DNA from: JARICQ01 sp964428475
GTDB taxonomy: Bacteria > Bacillota > Clostridia > Tissierellales > Tissierellaceae
Reading direction: 5' to 3'
NCBI GenBank assembly: GCA_964428475.1
Contig: CAYRYO010000012.1
Span: 1 to 40,689 of the forward strand
DNA: 40,689 nucleotides
In this document: piece after piece, positions 8,005-16,564 of the stretch
Layout of the letters: every line of letters starts with the position of its first letter
Position numbering within the stretch: the stretch's first letter is position 1
Translations under genes and position numbers: made by a program
The notes under the pieces: generated by a model
The model's input: the letters and a program-made list of their open reading frames with translations, nothing else
What the model was told of the DNA's origin: nothing
Databases searched by the model: none

Positions 8005-9236
8005 TGTTCTAGCTCTAAGTTATTGATTAGTTCAACCTCTACCCTATCTCCAGATTTGTAAGGTCCAGTACCCCCAGGTATAAGTAGCAGCGAGTTCTTA
8101 CCAGCCATACTAGATAAAACTCCAGAGCTGTTTTTACTTGGCAGTTTTGTATAATACTTGCCATCTTTTTTATAAGTAAAGGCTCTAACATATCTGTTTT
8201 GTTTACTCAACTTAGGAAAGTCATCTTCTAATATAGAATTCACTTTCATAAAATTAGATTGTTCTTTTCCCATAGTCCTCAATATACTAGGTCTTACAAA
8301 TTTTTCAAATGTAATATATGCTGCAGCTGGATTGCCAGATAATCCAAATAAAAATTTATCCTCGTATTTGGCTGCAATGATTGGAGTTCCAGGTTTCATC
8401 ATCACTTTCCAAAATATAATACTAGCTCCGATTTCTTGAAAGGCTTCTTTGATAATATCTGCATCACCTACAGATGCACCTCCAGTTGTAATTATCATAT
8501 CAGCCCACTTTAAGGCAGAGGATATTTTATCAGCAGTATCCTTTAGATTGTCTTTTGCGATTCCAAGCATTACAGGCTCTGCACCTAGTTTTTTTATTTG
8601 AGCAGCTAAAAAGTAGGAATTGCTATTTCTTATTTTCCCTTCTTCTAGTTCATCATAAATGCTTACAAGTTCATCGCCTGTGGCTAGTATAGCTACCTTG
8701 GGCTTGGCATATACCATTACATGGCTTTTCCCAAGTGAAGCCAATATGCCTATTTCGGCAGGGCCTATTGTAATTCCTTTTTCAAGGACTAATTCGCCAA
8801 CCTTCATATCTTCAGCCATCTTGGCAATATTAGAATTAGCTTTTAAACTTGTAAAGATTTTAACTTGGTCTTTTGTGAATTCAGTAAGCTCATACATCAT
8901 AACAACATCGGCACCAGCAGGGATTTTTGCACCAGTCATTATACGCATTGCCTGTCCCTTTTCAATTTTTTTCTCGCTGATATGGCCTGCTTGTAAATTG
9001 TCAATCACTTCCAAGATAACAGGGGAATCACCGGTAGCGAGCAAAGTATCTTGGGATCTATATGCATAGCCATCAAGTGGAGATCGATCAAAAGGGGGAA
9101 GATTCATATTTGATGCAATATCTTCACCTAATACATAGTCTAAACTTTCTAAGATAGGTAATTCTATTAATTGTGTATTTATTCTTTGGTTTAGAAGTAT
9201 TTCATGAGCTTTATCAATAGTTATATTTGTAATCAT
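8001..9236 (-). CDS. moeA: Molybdopterin molybdenumtransferase MoeA
   Basis: It inserts molybdate (or tungstate) into adenylylated molybdopterin. The 411 residues show the MoeA pattern: MNLPPFDRSPLDGYAYRS, GHISEKKIEKGQAMRIMTGAKIP, the MogA-like core ILATGDELV...ITTGGASVGDAD, GLSGNPAA, and a C-terminal beta domain. A longer frame opens at 9308, but AAGGAGA lies just before the ATG at 9236, which gives the normal family length. It is the first gene of the leftward moeA-mobB pair and is divergent from the nuoE operon. Confidence 0.94.
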   Translation of the reverse strand: MITNITIDKAHEILLNQRINTQLIELPILESLDYVLGEDIASNMNLPPFDRSPLDGYAYRSQDTLLATGDSPVILEVIDNLQAGHISEKKIEKGQAMRIMTGAKIPAGADVVMMYELTEFTKDQVKIFTSLKANSNIAKMAEDMKVGELVLEKGITIGPAEIGILASLGKSHVMVYAKPKVAILATGDELVSIYDELEEGKIRNSNSYFLAAQIKKLGAEPVMLGIAKDNLKDTADKISSALKWADMIITTGGASVGDADIIKEAFQEIGASIIFWKVMMKPGTPIIAAKYEDKFLFGLSGNPAAAYITFEKFVRPSILRTMGKEQSNFMKVNSILEDDFPKLSKQNRYVRAFTYKKDGKYYTKLPSKNSSGVLSSMAGKNSLLLIPGGTGPYKSGDRVEVELINNLELEQ

Positions 9237-9559
9237 TCTATCTCTCCTTATGTCTTTAGCAAATTGATAGTTTTTGAAAGTAAGTTTTGTAAATCTACTT
9301 AGATCCATCTGTAAACTATGTATATATTATCAATAAATTTGCAAATTTTCAAGAAATTAATTATATGGTGTCTATATCCCATTTTTCACATTGAAAATTA
9401 ATTGACAATCATAGATAAATACTATAAAATATTAGTGTTTAATAGATTAATTTAATATAAAATTGGAATTTTATATCTAAAATGATTTTCGAAATATTTG
9501 GACAAGCTTTTTGAAATTCCAAGATTTATTATTACTATACTCAAATAAGGAGGAGAAAT
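9237..9559 (+). promoter_or_regulatory. Divergent moeA / nuoE control region
   Basis: Without coding sequence. Rightward, TTGACA (9402-9407), 17 bases, TAAAAT (9425-9430) is an excellent promoter for nuoE, leaving an AT-rich leader of roughly 120 bases before AAGGAGG. Leftward, TATAAT (9359-9364 on minus) with a weaker GTGAAA 18 bases upstream could serve moeA. I see no recognisable riboswitch in the leader. Confidence 0.65.
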
Positions 9560-10045
9560 ATGGAATTCAAATTTGATTTAAAAGAGAATGCGGAAAAGAT
9601 CAATGACTTTAAAATATTTATAGGTCAAAACAAAGATAAGCAGGGAGCATTGATGCCTGTTTTACAGGAGGCTCAGAGTAAATTTGGATATATGCCTAAG
9701 GAGGTAATAGAAATAATATCCAAGGAATTAAAAGTTCCTGTGTCCGAAGTTTATGGAGTAATTACTTTTTATTCACAGTTTTCATTGATACCTAAGGGAG
9801 AATTTAATGTGGGAGTTTGCTTGGGTACAGCTTGTTATGTAAGAGGAGCACAAGGTATATTAAATGAAGTTGTTAAGGAACTTGGAATAGGTGTAGAACA
9901 AACTACTCCAGATATGAAATTTTCCATTTCAGCAACGAGATGTTTGGGAGCATGTGGATTAGCACCAGTTTTAGTAGTTAATGATGATGTATACGGAAGA
10001 TTAAAGCCAGAAGATGTTAAGGGAATAATAGAAAAGTATAGATAA
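9560..10045 (+). CDS. nuoE: NuoE-like [2Fe-2S] subunit (HylC-type) of NAD-dependent complex
   Basis: 161-residue thioredoxin-fold ferredoxin. The four cluster cysteines are C87, C92, C128 and C132 (CLGTAC and CLGAC). FKIFIGQNKDKQGALMPVLQ and VYGVITFYSQF are classic NuoE/HydC/HylC segments. It passes electrons to or from the FMN/NADH subunit encoded next, 15 bases downstream. The ribosome-binding site is AAGGAGGAG. Family members work in complex I, [FeFe]-hydrogenases and bifurcating formate dehydrogenases. With no hydrogenase here and fdhF nearby, the last is most likely. Confidence 0.92.
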   Translation: MEFKFDLKENAEKINDFKIFIGQNKDKQGALMPVLQEAQSKFGYMPKEVIEIISKELKVPVSEVYGVITFYSQFSLIPKGEFNVGVCLGTACYVRGAQGILNEVVKELGIGVEQTTPDMKFSISATRCLGACGLAPVLVVNDDVYGRLKPEDVKGIIEKYR

Positions 10046-10060
10046 TACGGAGGTGTTAAT

Positions 10061-11950
10061 GTGACTACTATAAAAGAATTAAGAGAAATAAAAGAAAAAA
10101 CTGTAGGTAGGATGAAGTTACGTGAATTGGGTATTGACAAGGAATATATAGATGAGAAAGAAGAACATAAAAAATATCATATCTTGGTTTGTGGTGGAAC
10201 AGGTTGTCATTCTTCTGATGGAGATGAAATAAAGGAACTATTACAAGAAAAGGTAGAAGAGCATGGTTTAGCAGATGATGTAGAAGTAATATTTACAGGA
10301 TGTTTCGGACTTTGTGAATCAGGACCTAATGTTGTAATTTATCCTGAAGGAGTATTTTATAGCCATGTTGAATTATCAGATGTAGAAGAGATCATAGAAG
10401 AACATATTATAAAGGGGAATATAGTAAAGAGAAGATTATTTAAGGAGTCTCTGGAGGATGGCAAAGTAAAACCAGTTACAGAAGTTAATTTCTATAAAAA
10501 GCAAACTAGAATTGCTCTTAGGAACTGTGGGGTTATAGCACCAGAAGACATAGAAGAGTACATAGCACTCGATGGTTACGAGGCTTTAGGAAAAATGCTT
10601 ACAGAAATGAGTCGTGATGAAGTTATACAAATCGTTAAAGACTCTGGACTAAGAGGTAGAGGTGGGGCAGGATTCCCAACAGGTAGGAAGTGGGAAACTG
10701 CATATCAATATGATGCAGATAAAAAATATGTAATTTGTAATGCCGATGAGGGAGACCCAGGTGCATTTATGGATAGAAGTATATTGGAAGGTGACCCACA
10801 TTCTGTTTTAGAAGCGATGGCTATAGCTGGATATGCAATAGGAGCAGACCAGGGATTTATATATGTTAGGGCAGAATATCCTATAGCTGTAGATAGACTT
10901 AGAATAGCTATCAAACAAGCAAAGGAATATGGAGTTTTAGGAGAAAATATATTAGGTACAGATTTTAATTTTGATATAGAACTTAGACTTGGGGCAGGAG
11001 CTTTTGTGTGTGGAGAAGGAACAGCGCTTATGGAATCCATAGAAGGTAAAAGGGGTATGCCTAGGGTTAAAATCAATAGAACAGCTCACAAAGGACTTTG
11101 GGGAAAACCAACTATTATAAACAATGTAGAAACACTTGCAAATATACCAGTTATATTCCAAAGAGGTGTAGATTGGTTTAGAAGTATAGGAACAGAAAAG
11201 TCACCAGGAACTAAAGTATTTGCATTAGGTGGTAAAATTGAAAATACGGGTTTAATCGAAATTCCAATGGGAGTTACCTTGAGAGAAATTATATATGATA
11301 TTGGTGGAGGAATACCTAATGGCAAAGAGTTTAAAGCAGTACAAACAGGTGGGCCTTCAGGTGGATGTATTCCAGCAAAGTACTTGGATACTCCTGTAGA
11401 CTTTGAATCTCTAGCAGAACTAGGTTCTATCATGGGTTCAGGTGGAATGGTAGTAATGGATGAAGACAACTGCATGGTAGATATAGCAAGATTTTTCTTG
11501 GATTTCACAGTAGACGAATCTTGTGGTAAATGTGTTCCATGTAGAGAAGGTACAAAGAGAATGCTAGAGATGCTTGAAAGAATAACTCAAGGTAAAGGCC
11601 AAGAAGGCGATATAGATAAGATGCTTTCACTTGCAGATACTATAAGTTCAGCTTCACTTTGTGGATTGGGGCAAACTGCGTCAAACCCTGTTACTAGCAC
11701 AATTGAATTTTTTAGAGATGAGTATGAAGCACATATAAATGACAAAAGATGTCCAGCGGGCACATGTACTGATCTTTTAGAGTATTATATAACAGATAAA
11801 TGTATAGGATGTACAAAATGTGCTAAAAATTGTCCAGTTTCCTGTATAGATGGAAAAGTGAAAGAGAGACATGTAATCAATACATCAGCATGTATAAAAT
11901 GTGGAAACTGTATGGAAGTATGTCCAGTTGGAGCAGTAATTACTAGATAG
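10061..11950 (+). CDS. nuoF: NuoF-like NADH/FMN/FeS subunit (HylB-type)
   Basis: 629 residues starting at GTG, 7 bases or so after GGAGGTG. Order: an N-terminal thioredoxin-like [2Fe-2S] domain (CGGTGCHSS...GCFGLCESGP); the NADH/FMN core with GLRGRGGAGFPTGRKW (about 195-210) and NADEGDPGAFMDR; the [4Fe-4S] motif ESCGKCVPCREG (about 485); and a C-terminal two-cluster ferredoxin domain, CIGCTKCAKNCP and CIKCGNCMEVCP (from about 582). This is the HydB/HndC/HylB layout, longer than complex I NuoF. In bifurcating enzymes this subunit splits electrons between NAD and ferredoxin. It is followed 13 bases later by the FeS subunit. Confidence 0.93.
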   Translation: MTTIKELREIKEKTVGRMKLRELGIDKEYIDEKEEHKKYHILVCGGTGCHSSDGDEIKELLQEKVEEHGLADDVEVIFTGCFGLCESGPNVVIYPEGVFYSHVELSDVEEIIEEHIIKGNIVKRRLFKESLEDGKVKPVTEVNFYKKQTRIALRNCGVIAPEDIEEYIALDGYEALGKMLTEMSRDEVIQIVKDSGLRGRGGAGFPTGRKWETAYQYDADKKYVICNADEGDPGAFMDRSILEGDPHSVLEAMAIAGYAIGADQGFIYVRAEYPIAVDRLRIAIKQAKEYGVLGENILGTDFNFDIELRLGAGAFVCGEGTALMESIEGKRGMPRVKINRTAHKGLWGKPTIINNVETLANIPVIFQRGVDWFRSIGTEKSPGTKVFALGGKIENTGLIEIPMGVTLREIIYDIGGGIPNGKEFKAVQTGGPSGGCIPAKYLDTPVDFESLAELGSIMGSGGMVVMDEDNCMVDIARFFLDFTVDESCGKCVPCREGTKRMLEMLERITQGKGQEGDIDKMLSLADTISSASLCGLGQTASNPVTSTIEFFRDEYEAHINDKRCPAGTCTDLLEYYITDKCIGCTKCAKNCPVSCIDGKVKERHVINTSACIKCGNCMEVCPVGAVITR

Positions 11951-11963
11951 GAGGGAGGAGGAC

Positions 11964-12908
11964 ATGAAAAATATAGCACTTGTAATAGACGGAAAAAAAC
12001 TTACAGTTCCAGAAAACTACACAGTCTTACAAGCAGCAGCGACGCTGGGAATAGAAATTCCGGCACTTTGCTATGATCCAAATTTAGAAATAGTATCAGC
12101 TTGTAGACTATGCTTGGTTGAAATTGAAGGAAACAAAAAACTTGAAACCTCCTGTTCTACAAAAGTACGACAAGGTATGGTAGTTTATACAGAGAGTGAA
12201 AGAGTTATAAAAGCAAGAGTAGATATATTGCAATTGCTTCTTGATAGCCATCCAAATGATTGCCTGACTTGCCAAAAAGCAGGAGAATGTCTACTTCAAA
12301 AATATGCTTATAGGTATGGTGTAAGATTTAGAGACCATGATGGGGCTATGAGACCAAATCTTGTAGATACATCTAGTCCATATATATTAAAAGATGACAG
12401 CAAATGTATATTATGCGGAAAATGTATTAGGACTTGTTCACAGATCAAGGAAGAAAGAGAGGTATTGTCTTTTGCAAGCAGAGGATATGATACCAAAGTA
12501 GTACTTGATGCAGATGAGACCTTTGCAAGTTCGAAATGTGTGTCATGTAATAGATGTGTAACGGTATGTCCTGTAGGGGCATTGATAGATAGAAGACAAG
12601 TGGATAAGATTAGATCGTGGGATGCAGATGTAAAGACTATAGAGTGCAAGTCTTGTAGCTATGGGTGTGAATTTGAATTATTGTCCAAGAATGGTAAAAA
12701 TATAGCAGTAAGGGCAAAGGCTCCTGCAAATGGAAGACCCCTATGCTTAAAGGGAAGACTTACTACAGAATTGCTTAATGTTGACAATCCTGAAAAGCCA
12801 TATAGAAAAATTGGCAAAGAATTCAAAGAAGCAACTTGGGCTAAAGCGATATTTATGGCAGATTTACTTGAGAAGATAGAAGAAATAGAAGGAACTAACC
12901 GTGGCTGA
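11964..12908 (+). CDS. Stand-alone NuoG/FdhA-N-terminal-like FeS protein (HylA-type)
   Basis: 314 residues homologous along their length to the first third of the fdhF product in this window: [2Fe-2S] cysteines C36, C47, C50, C64; HPNDCLTCQKAGEC; two [4Fe-4S] motifs (CILCGKCIRTC, CVSCNRCVTVC); and a CKSCSYGC...CLKGR motif like the one that opens the molybdopterin domain. The frame ends before any catalytic region, with no H-cluster and no active-site Sec/Cys. It is therefore an electron relay. It matches the HylA role in FdhF2-HylABC of Gottschalkia acidurici. Its end overlaps the mogA start by 8 bases. Confidence 0.87.
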   Translation: MKNIALVIDGKKLTVPENYTVLQAAATLGIEIPALCYDPNLEIVSACRLCLVEIEGNKKLETSCSTKVRQGMVVYTESERVIKARVDILQLLLDSHPNDCLTCQKAGECLLQKYAYRYGVRFRDHDGAMRPNLVDTSSPYILKDDSKCILCGKCIRTCSQIKEEREVLSFASRGYDTKVVLDADETFASSKCVSCNRCVTVCPVGALIDRRQVDKIRSWDADVKTIECKSCSYGCEFELLSKNGKNIAVRAKAPANGRPLCLKGRLTTELLNVDNPEKPYRKIGKEFKEATWAKAIFMADLLEKIEEIEGTNRG

Positions 12909-13401
12909 TCTTTTTAACGTCGGGATAATAACTGTGAGTGACAAAGGCTCCATAGGTGAAAGACAAGATGTTTCTGGTGAAGTTATTAGGGAAATAGTTG
13001 AAGCTAATGGATATAGTGTAAAGTTAAAGGAAATAATTCCAGATGAAGAAGACTATATATACGATAGACTTGTATATATGTCTGATGATTTAAAGCTAGA
13101 TTTAATCTTGACCACAGGCGGTACAGGATTTAGCAAAAGGGATGTAACCCCAGAGGCAACTATTAGAGCTTGTACGAAAATGGCAAATGGTATTTCTGAA
13201 GCTATAAGACAATATAGTTTGCAGATAACTAAAAGAGCCATGCTATCGAGAGCGGTATCTGGTATAAGAGAAGACACTCTTATAATAAATCTTCCTGGAA
13301 GCCCAAAAGCAGTTCGTGAATCACTGGAGTATATAATAGATGAGCTAGATCACGGACTTGAGATATTAACTGGAAAAGCACGTGATTGCGCCAGAAGGTA
13401 G
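12901..13401 (+). CDS. mogA: Molybdopterin adenylyltransferase MogA/MoaB family
   Basis: 166 residues with a GTG start inside the end of the FeS gene, preceded by GAAGGA. Signatures are VGIITVSDKGSIGERQD, ILTTGGTGFSKRDVTPEAT and IINLPGSPKAV. It adenylylates molybdopterin so that MoeA can insert the metal. The overlap with the upstream gene places cofactor synthesis in the same transcript as the electron-transfer subunits. Confidence 0.92.
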   Translation: MADLFNVGIITVSDKGSIGERQDVSGEVIREIVEANGYSVKLKEIIPDEEDYIYDRLVYMSDDLKLDLILTTGGTGFSKRDVTPEATIRACTKMANGISEAIRQYSLQITKRAMLSRAVSGIREDTLIINLPGSPKAVRESLEYIIDELDHGLEILTGKARDCARR

Positions 13402-13409
13402 ATGATAGG

Positions 13410-14006
13410 ATGAACGATTTTGGTACAGCCATTGTACTTGCTGGAGGCAAAAGCACTAGAATGGGCTTTGACAAACAACTGTTGAAAGTTGATCATAGAA
13501 GATTGATGGATTCTCTAACTAGTAAATTAAAGACAGAATTCAATGAAATAATAATAGTAAGCAATAAGCCTGAATATTATATAGGAATTAATCACAAGAT
13601 AACTAGTGATAAAATAATTGACAAAGGGCCACTAGCAGGCATACATGCAGGACTTCTACAAGCCTCATCTAAATATAGTTTTGTAGTTGCTTGTGATATG
13701 CCAAATATCAATATCGAGTATGCGAGATATATGATGAAATGCATGAATCATGATAATTTAGATGGATGTGTCACGAGGTTTACAGACAAGATAGAGCCAT
13801 TTAACGGTTTTTATTCTAGGGACTTAGTAGAAAAGATAGAAAGACATATAGAAACTGGAAGAAGGTCTATAAATTCTATGCTTAAGGATTTAAATATAAA
13901 ATATATAGAAGAAAGCCAAGCTAGAATTTTCAGCCCAAATTGGGATATGTTTTTAAATTTAAATACTAGACAAGATTTAGAAGAATATTTAATAGAAAAG
14001 GAATAG
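13410..14006 (+). CDS. mobA: Molybdenum cofactor guanylyltransferase
   Basis: 199-residue nucleotidyltransferase-fold protein with the GTP-binding signature IVLAGGKSTRMGFDKQLL, then KGPLAGIHAGLLQA and VVACDMPNI. It joins GMP to molybdopterin to make the (bis-)MGD cofactor. A TTG at 13386 would extend it by 8 residues, but that overlaps mogA and has poor signals, so ATG 13410 is preferred, 8 bases after the mogA stop. Its last codons lie inside a bidirectional terminator shared with cobO. Confidence 0.92.
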   Translation: MNDFGTAIVLAGGKSTRMGFDKQLLKVDHRRLMDSLTSKLKTEFNEIIIVSNKPEYYIGINHKITSDKIIDKGPLAGIHAGLLQASSKYSFVVACDMPNINIEYARYMMKCMNHDNLDGCVTRFTDKIEPFNGFYSRDLVEKIERHIETGRRSINSMLKDLNIKYIEESQARIFSPNWDMFLNLNTRQDLEEYLIEKE

Positions 14007-14029
14007 AGTCTTAAGACTCTATTCCTTTT
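13996..14029. terminator. Bidirectional terminator between mobA and cobO
   Basis: A perfect 34-base palindrome, AAAAGGAATAGAGTCTT and its complement, contains the stop codons of both convergent genes (mobA stop 14004-14006, cobO stop 14011-14013). A/T runs at each end give a U tract in either direction. Confidence 0.9.
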
Positions 14030-14526
14030 CTAGCTTTTACACCTTGTTTGTAGTAATGTTTGATTTCCTTCATTTCAGTGACTAAATCAGCCAAGTCTAA
14101 TATTTCACTAGGAGCGTATCTTCCAGTGATAATAATTTCTTTATCTCTTTTTCTGCCATCTAAGACTTTTAATACATCTTCTATTGAAAATAATTTATAG
14201 TAAAGTGCTACATTTAGCTCATCAAGTACAACTATATCGTGAATGTCGTCTTGTAAGACATCTTGGATTTTTTCAAGTCCGTCACAAGCAATCTTAATAT
14301 CTTCATCTGTAGGATTGTTAAATATAAAACAGTCCCTACCGTATTGCTCTATAGTGAAATTTGGCAGATAATCTATTGCCTTTAACTCACTATAATCCAT
14401 TCCCTTAATAAATTGTCCAAAATAGACTGATTTGCCTGCACATATTGCCCTTACAGATAGGCCAAGTGCTGCTGTAGTTTTTCCTTTCCCCTTTCCCGTA
14501 TAAACATGAATACATCCTTTTTCCAT
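14011..14526 (-). CDS. cobO: Cob(I)yrinic acid a,c-diamide adenosyltransferase
   Basis: 171-residue CobA/CobO/BtuR family P-loop protein: HVYTGKGKGKTTAALGLSVRA (Walker A, about residues 7-20), VLDELNVALYY and ITGRYAPSEILDLADLVTEM. It transfers adenosyl from ATP to the corrinoid cobalt to make adenosylcobalamin. It sits alone and leftward inside the molybdenum-cofactor cluster, with no other cobalamin gene nearby, so it may serve corrinoid salvage. The ribosome-binding site on minus is GGTGGTG. Confidence 0.93.
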   Translation of the reverse strand: MEKGCIHVYTGKGKGKTTAALGLSVRAICAGKSVYFGQFIKGMDYSELKAIDYLPNFTIEQYGRDCFIFNNPTDEDIKIACDGLEKIQDVLQDDIHDIVVLDELNVALYYKLFSIEDVLKVLDGRKRDKEIIITGRYAPSEILDLADLVTEMKEIKHYYKQGVKARKGIES

Positions 14527-14633
14527 TAAATCACCACCATATTTTTTATTCTATGCTATCACAAAAATTATATATATGCAATATTATTGGGACTAATGGT
14601 GCATAGTATATATTTTATATATTTCTTTTATTG

Positions 14634-14642
14634 TGATATAAT
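14634..14642 (+). promoter_or_regulatory. Extended -10 promoter for moaA
   Basis: TGATATAAT is a perfect extended -10 element, 34 bases before the moaA ATG. No good -35 is seen. The leader would be under 30 bases, too short for a molybdenum-cofactor riboswitch. Confidence 0.55.
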
Positions 14643-14676
14643 GTATAAAACGATTTACGGGAAAAAGGGTGATTAA

Positions 14677-15633
14677 ATGAAAGATTCTTTCGGAAGGAAG
14701 ATAAACTATCTTAGGGTGTCTTTAACAGATAGATGCAATTTAAGATGTAAGTACTGCATGCCTGAAGAGGGAATAGATAAATGCAAACATAGTGAAGTTC
14801 TTAGTCTTGAGGAAACATATCAAATAATAGAGAGTTTTGTAGAACTGGGAGTAGATAAAATTAGATTTACAGGTGGGGAACCTCTTGTAAGAAAGGGGAT
14901 TGTAAGTCTAATTGAGAAGGTGTCCAAGCTTAAAGGTGTAAAAGATATAGCTATGACTACAAATGGCATACTTTTAAAAGAGATGGCTAAGGATTTGAAA
15001 GATGCAGGGTTAAACCGTGTAAATGTTAGCCTTGATACTATGGACAGTAAAAAGTTCAAAAATATCACTAGAGGTGGGGATTTACAAAGGGTTTTGGATG
15101 GAATTGAACAAGCTAAAAAAGTAGGCTTAAGTCCTATAAAGATAAACACAGTATTAATAGGTGGTTTCAATGAAGATGAAATTGAAAGATTTGTAAAACT
15201 TACCATAGAAGACCTAGTAGATGTGAGATTTATAGAACTTATGCCTATAGGACAAGCAAGTGCTTGGGCTGAAGATAAATTTATATCAAATAAAAAGATA
15301 CTTGAGAAGATGAAGGCACTAAGACCAGTTAAAAGAGTTGATATGTCGTCACCAGCAGTATATTACAAGCTTGCCAATGCAAGAGGAAGAGTAGGTATAA
15401 TAAATCCTATATCTTGTAAATTTTGCGAAAATTGCAATAGAGTGAGACTTACAGCTTCCGGTAAATTGAAACTTTGCCTACATTCAAATAGGGAAATAAA
15501 TCTAAAAATTCCATCTAAAAACAAGGAAGATTTAAAAGAAATAATAATAAAAGCTATAAGTGAAAAGGAAGAATCGCATCATTTAGAGGAGAGAGAGTAT
15601 ATAGATAGAAATATGAATGAAATAGGGGGATAA
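14677..15633 (+). CDS. moaA: GTP 3',8-cyclase MoaA
   Basis: Radical SAM enzyme for the first molybdopterin step, acting on GTP. It has 318 residues with the N-terminal cluster C20-x3-C24-x2-C27 (CNLRCKYC), FTGGEPLVRKG, and the C-terminal cluster CENC...CLHS with x13 spacing. It ends in Gly-Gly, the conserved tail needed for activity. The stop overlaps the next start (TAATG), so moaA and moaC-MOSC are coupled. Confidence 0.95.
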   Translation: MKDSFGRKINYLRVSLTDRCNLRCKYCMPEEGIDKCKHSEVLSLEETYQIIESFVELGVDKIRFTGGEPLVRKGIVSLIEKVSKLKGVKDIAMTTNGILLKEMAKDLKDAGLNRVNVSLDTMDSKKFKNITRGGDLQRVLDGIEQAKKVGLSPIKINTVLIGGFNEDEIERFVKLTIEDLVDVRFIELMPIGQASAWAEDKFISNKKILEKMKALRPVKRVDMSSPAVYYKLANARGRVGIINPISCKFCENCNRVRLTASGKLKLCLHSNREINLKIPSKNKEDLKEIIIKAISEKEESHHLEEREYIDRNMNEIGG

Positions 15634-16538
15634 TGATGGAATTTACACATTTTAATGAATATGGAAGAGCATGTATGGTAGATGTAGTGGAGAAAGAAGA
15701 CACAAAGAGAAAGGCCATTGCCAGGGGTAAGATTTGGATGAGAAATGAAACTGTAAGGAAGATAAGGGAAAGTAGCATAAAAAAAGGGGATGTGCTTTCA
15801 GTTGCACAAATTGGTGGAATCATGGGCGCTAAGAAGACAAGCGATTTAATACCAATGTGCCATAATATATTAATGACAGGTTCTGATATAAGGTTTGAGA
15901 TTGAAGATGATGGTATAAAGATTGAGGCGGAGATCAGTACTTATGGTAAGACAGGTATTGAAATGGAAGCACTGACGGCGGTTTCTATAGCAGCGCTTAC
16001 TATATATGATATGTGTAAATCAGTAGACAGGGAAATGAAAATAGGTGAAATAAAAGTAATTAAAAAGATAGGTGGAAAATCAGAGTACTATATGTGCAAA
16101 GAAAATACGGGAAAAGTTGTATCTATAAATATATCAAAAGAAAAGGGAGTCATAAAACAACCAATAAGAAGCGGGACATTCAAGGAAGATTTTGGACTAG
16201 AAGGCGATGCTCATTCAGGAAAATGGCATAGACAAGTAAGTCTTTTAGGAATGGAGAGTTTTGAAAAGATGGAAAATGAAGGAGTGGAGGGATTAGTTCC
16301 AGGAATATTTGCAGAGAATATAACTACTGAGGGAATTATACTCTATGAACTGCCAATTGGAACAAAACTTGTGATAGGAGAGACTATTCATCAAGTAACT
16401 CAAATAGGAAAAGAGTGTCATGCAGAATGTGAAATAGCTAAAAAGATAGGTAAATGTGTAATGCCTAAAGAAGGCATATTTACCAAGGTACTAAAAGGCG
16501 GGATTATAAAAGAAGGCGATATAATAGAGATAATATAA
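15633..16538 (+). CDS. moaC: MoaC - MOSC domain fusion protein
   Basis: 301 residues. Residues 1 to about 155 are cyclic pyranopterin monophosphate synthase MoaC: KKTSDLIPMCHNIL, GIEMEALTAVSIAALTIYDMCKSVD, with the catalytic Lys, His, Glu, Asp and Lys positions present. Residues from about 160 to the end are a MOSC domain: EDFGLEGDAHSGKWHRQVSLL, PGIFAENITTEG, the cysteine-containing IGKECHAECEIAKKIGKCVMPKEGIF, and GDIIEI. MOSC domains bind molybdopterin and carry sulfur in cofactor sulfurases. Translation starts at 15633 or, with better spacing from GGGGGA, at 15636. MoaC alone is about 160 residues, so the second half is a true fusion with no stop between. Confidence 0.92.
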   Translation: MMEFTHFNEYGRACMVDVVEKEDTKRKAIARGKIWMRNETVRKIRESSIKKGDVLSVAQIGGIMGAKKTSDLIPMCHNILMTGSDIRFEIEDDGIKIEAEISTYGKTGIEMEALTAVSIAALTIYDMCKSVDREMKIGEIKVIKKIGGKSEYYMCKENTGKVVSINISKEKGVIKQPIRSGTFKEDFGLEGDAHSGKWHRQVSLLGMESFEKMENEGVEGLVPGIFAENITTEGIILYELPIGTKLVIGETIHQVTQIGKECHAECEIAKKIGKCVMPKEGIFTKVLKGGIIKEGDIIEII

Positions 16539-16564
16539 AAAAACTAGGATATTCCTAGTTTTTT
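16538..16564. terminator. Bidirectional terminator between moaC-MOSC and murF
   Basis: A 12-base stem (16538-16549 with 16553-16564), A-rich on one side and T-rich on the other, overlaps the last codons of both convergent genes. Confidence 0.88.

Noticed and set aside
9511..9541. Second nuoE promoter (TTGAAA ... TATACT)
   Set aside because: The 19-base spacer is long and the start site would fall inside the AAGGAGG ribosome-binding site; the TTGACA-17-TAAAAT promoter at 9402 is far better.
14527..14676. Molybdenum-cofactor riboswitch before moaA
   Set aside because: The leader after the extended -10 is under 30 bases and no matching folded region is visible.
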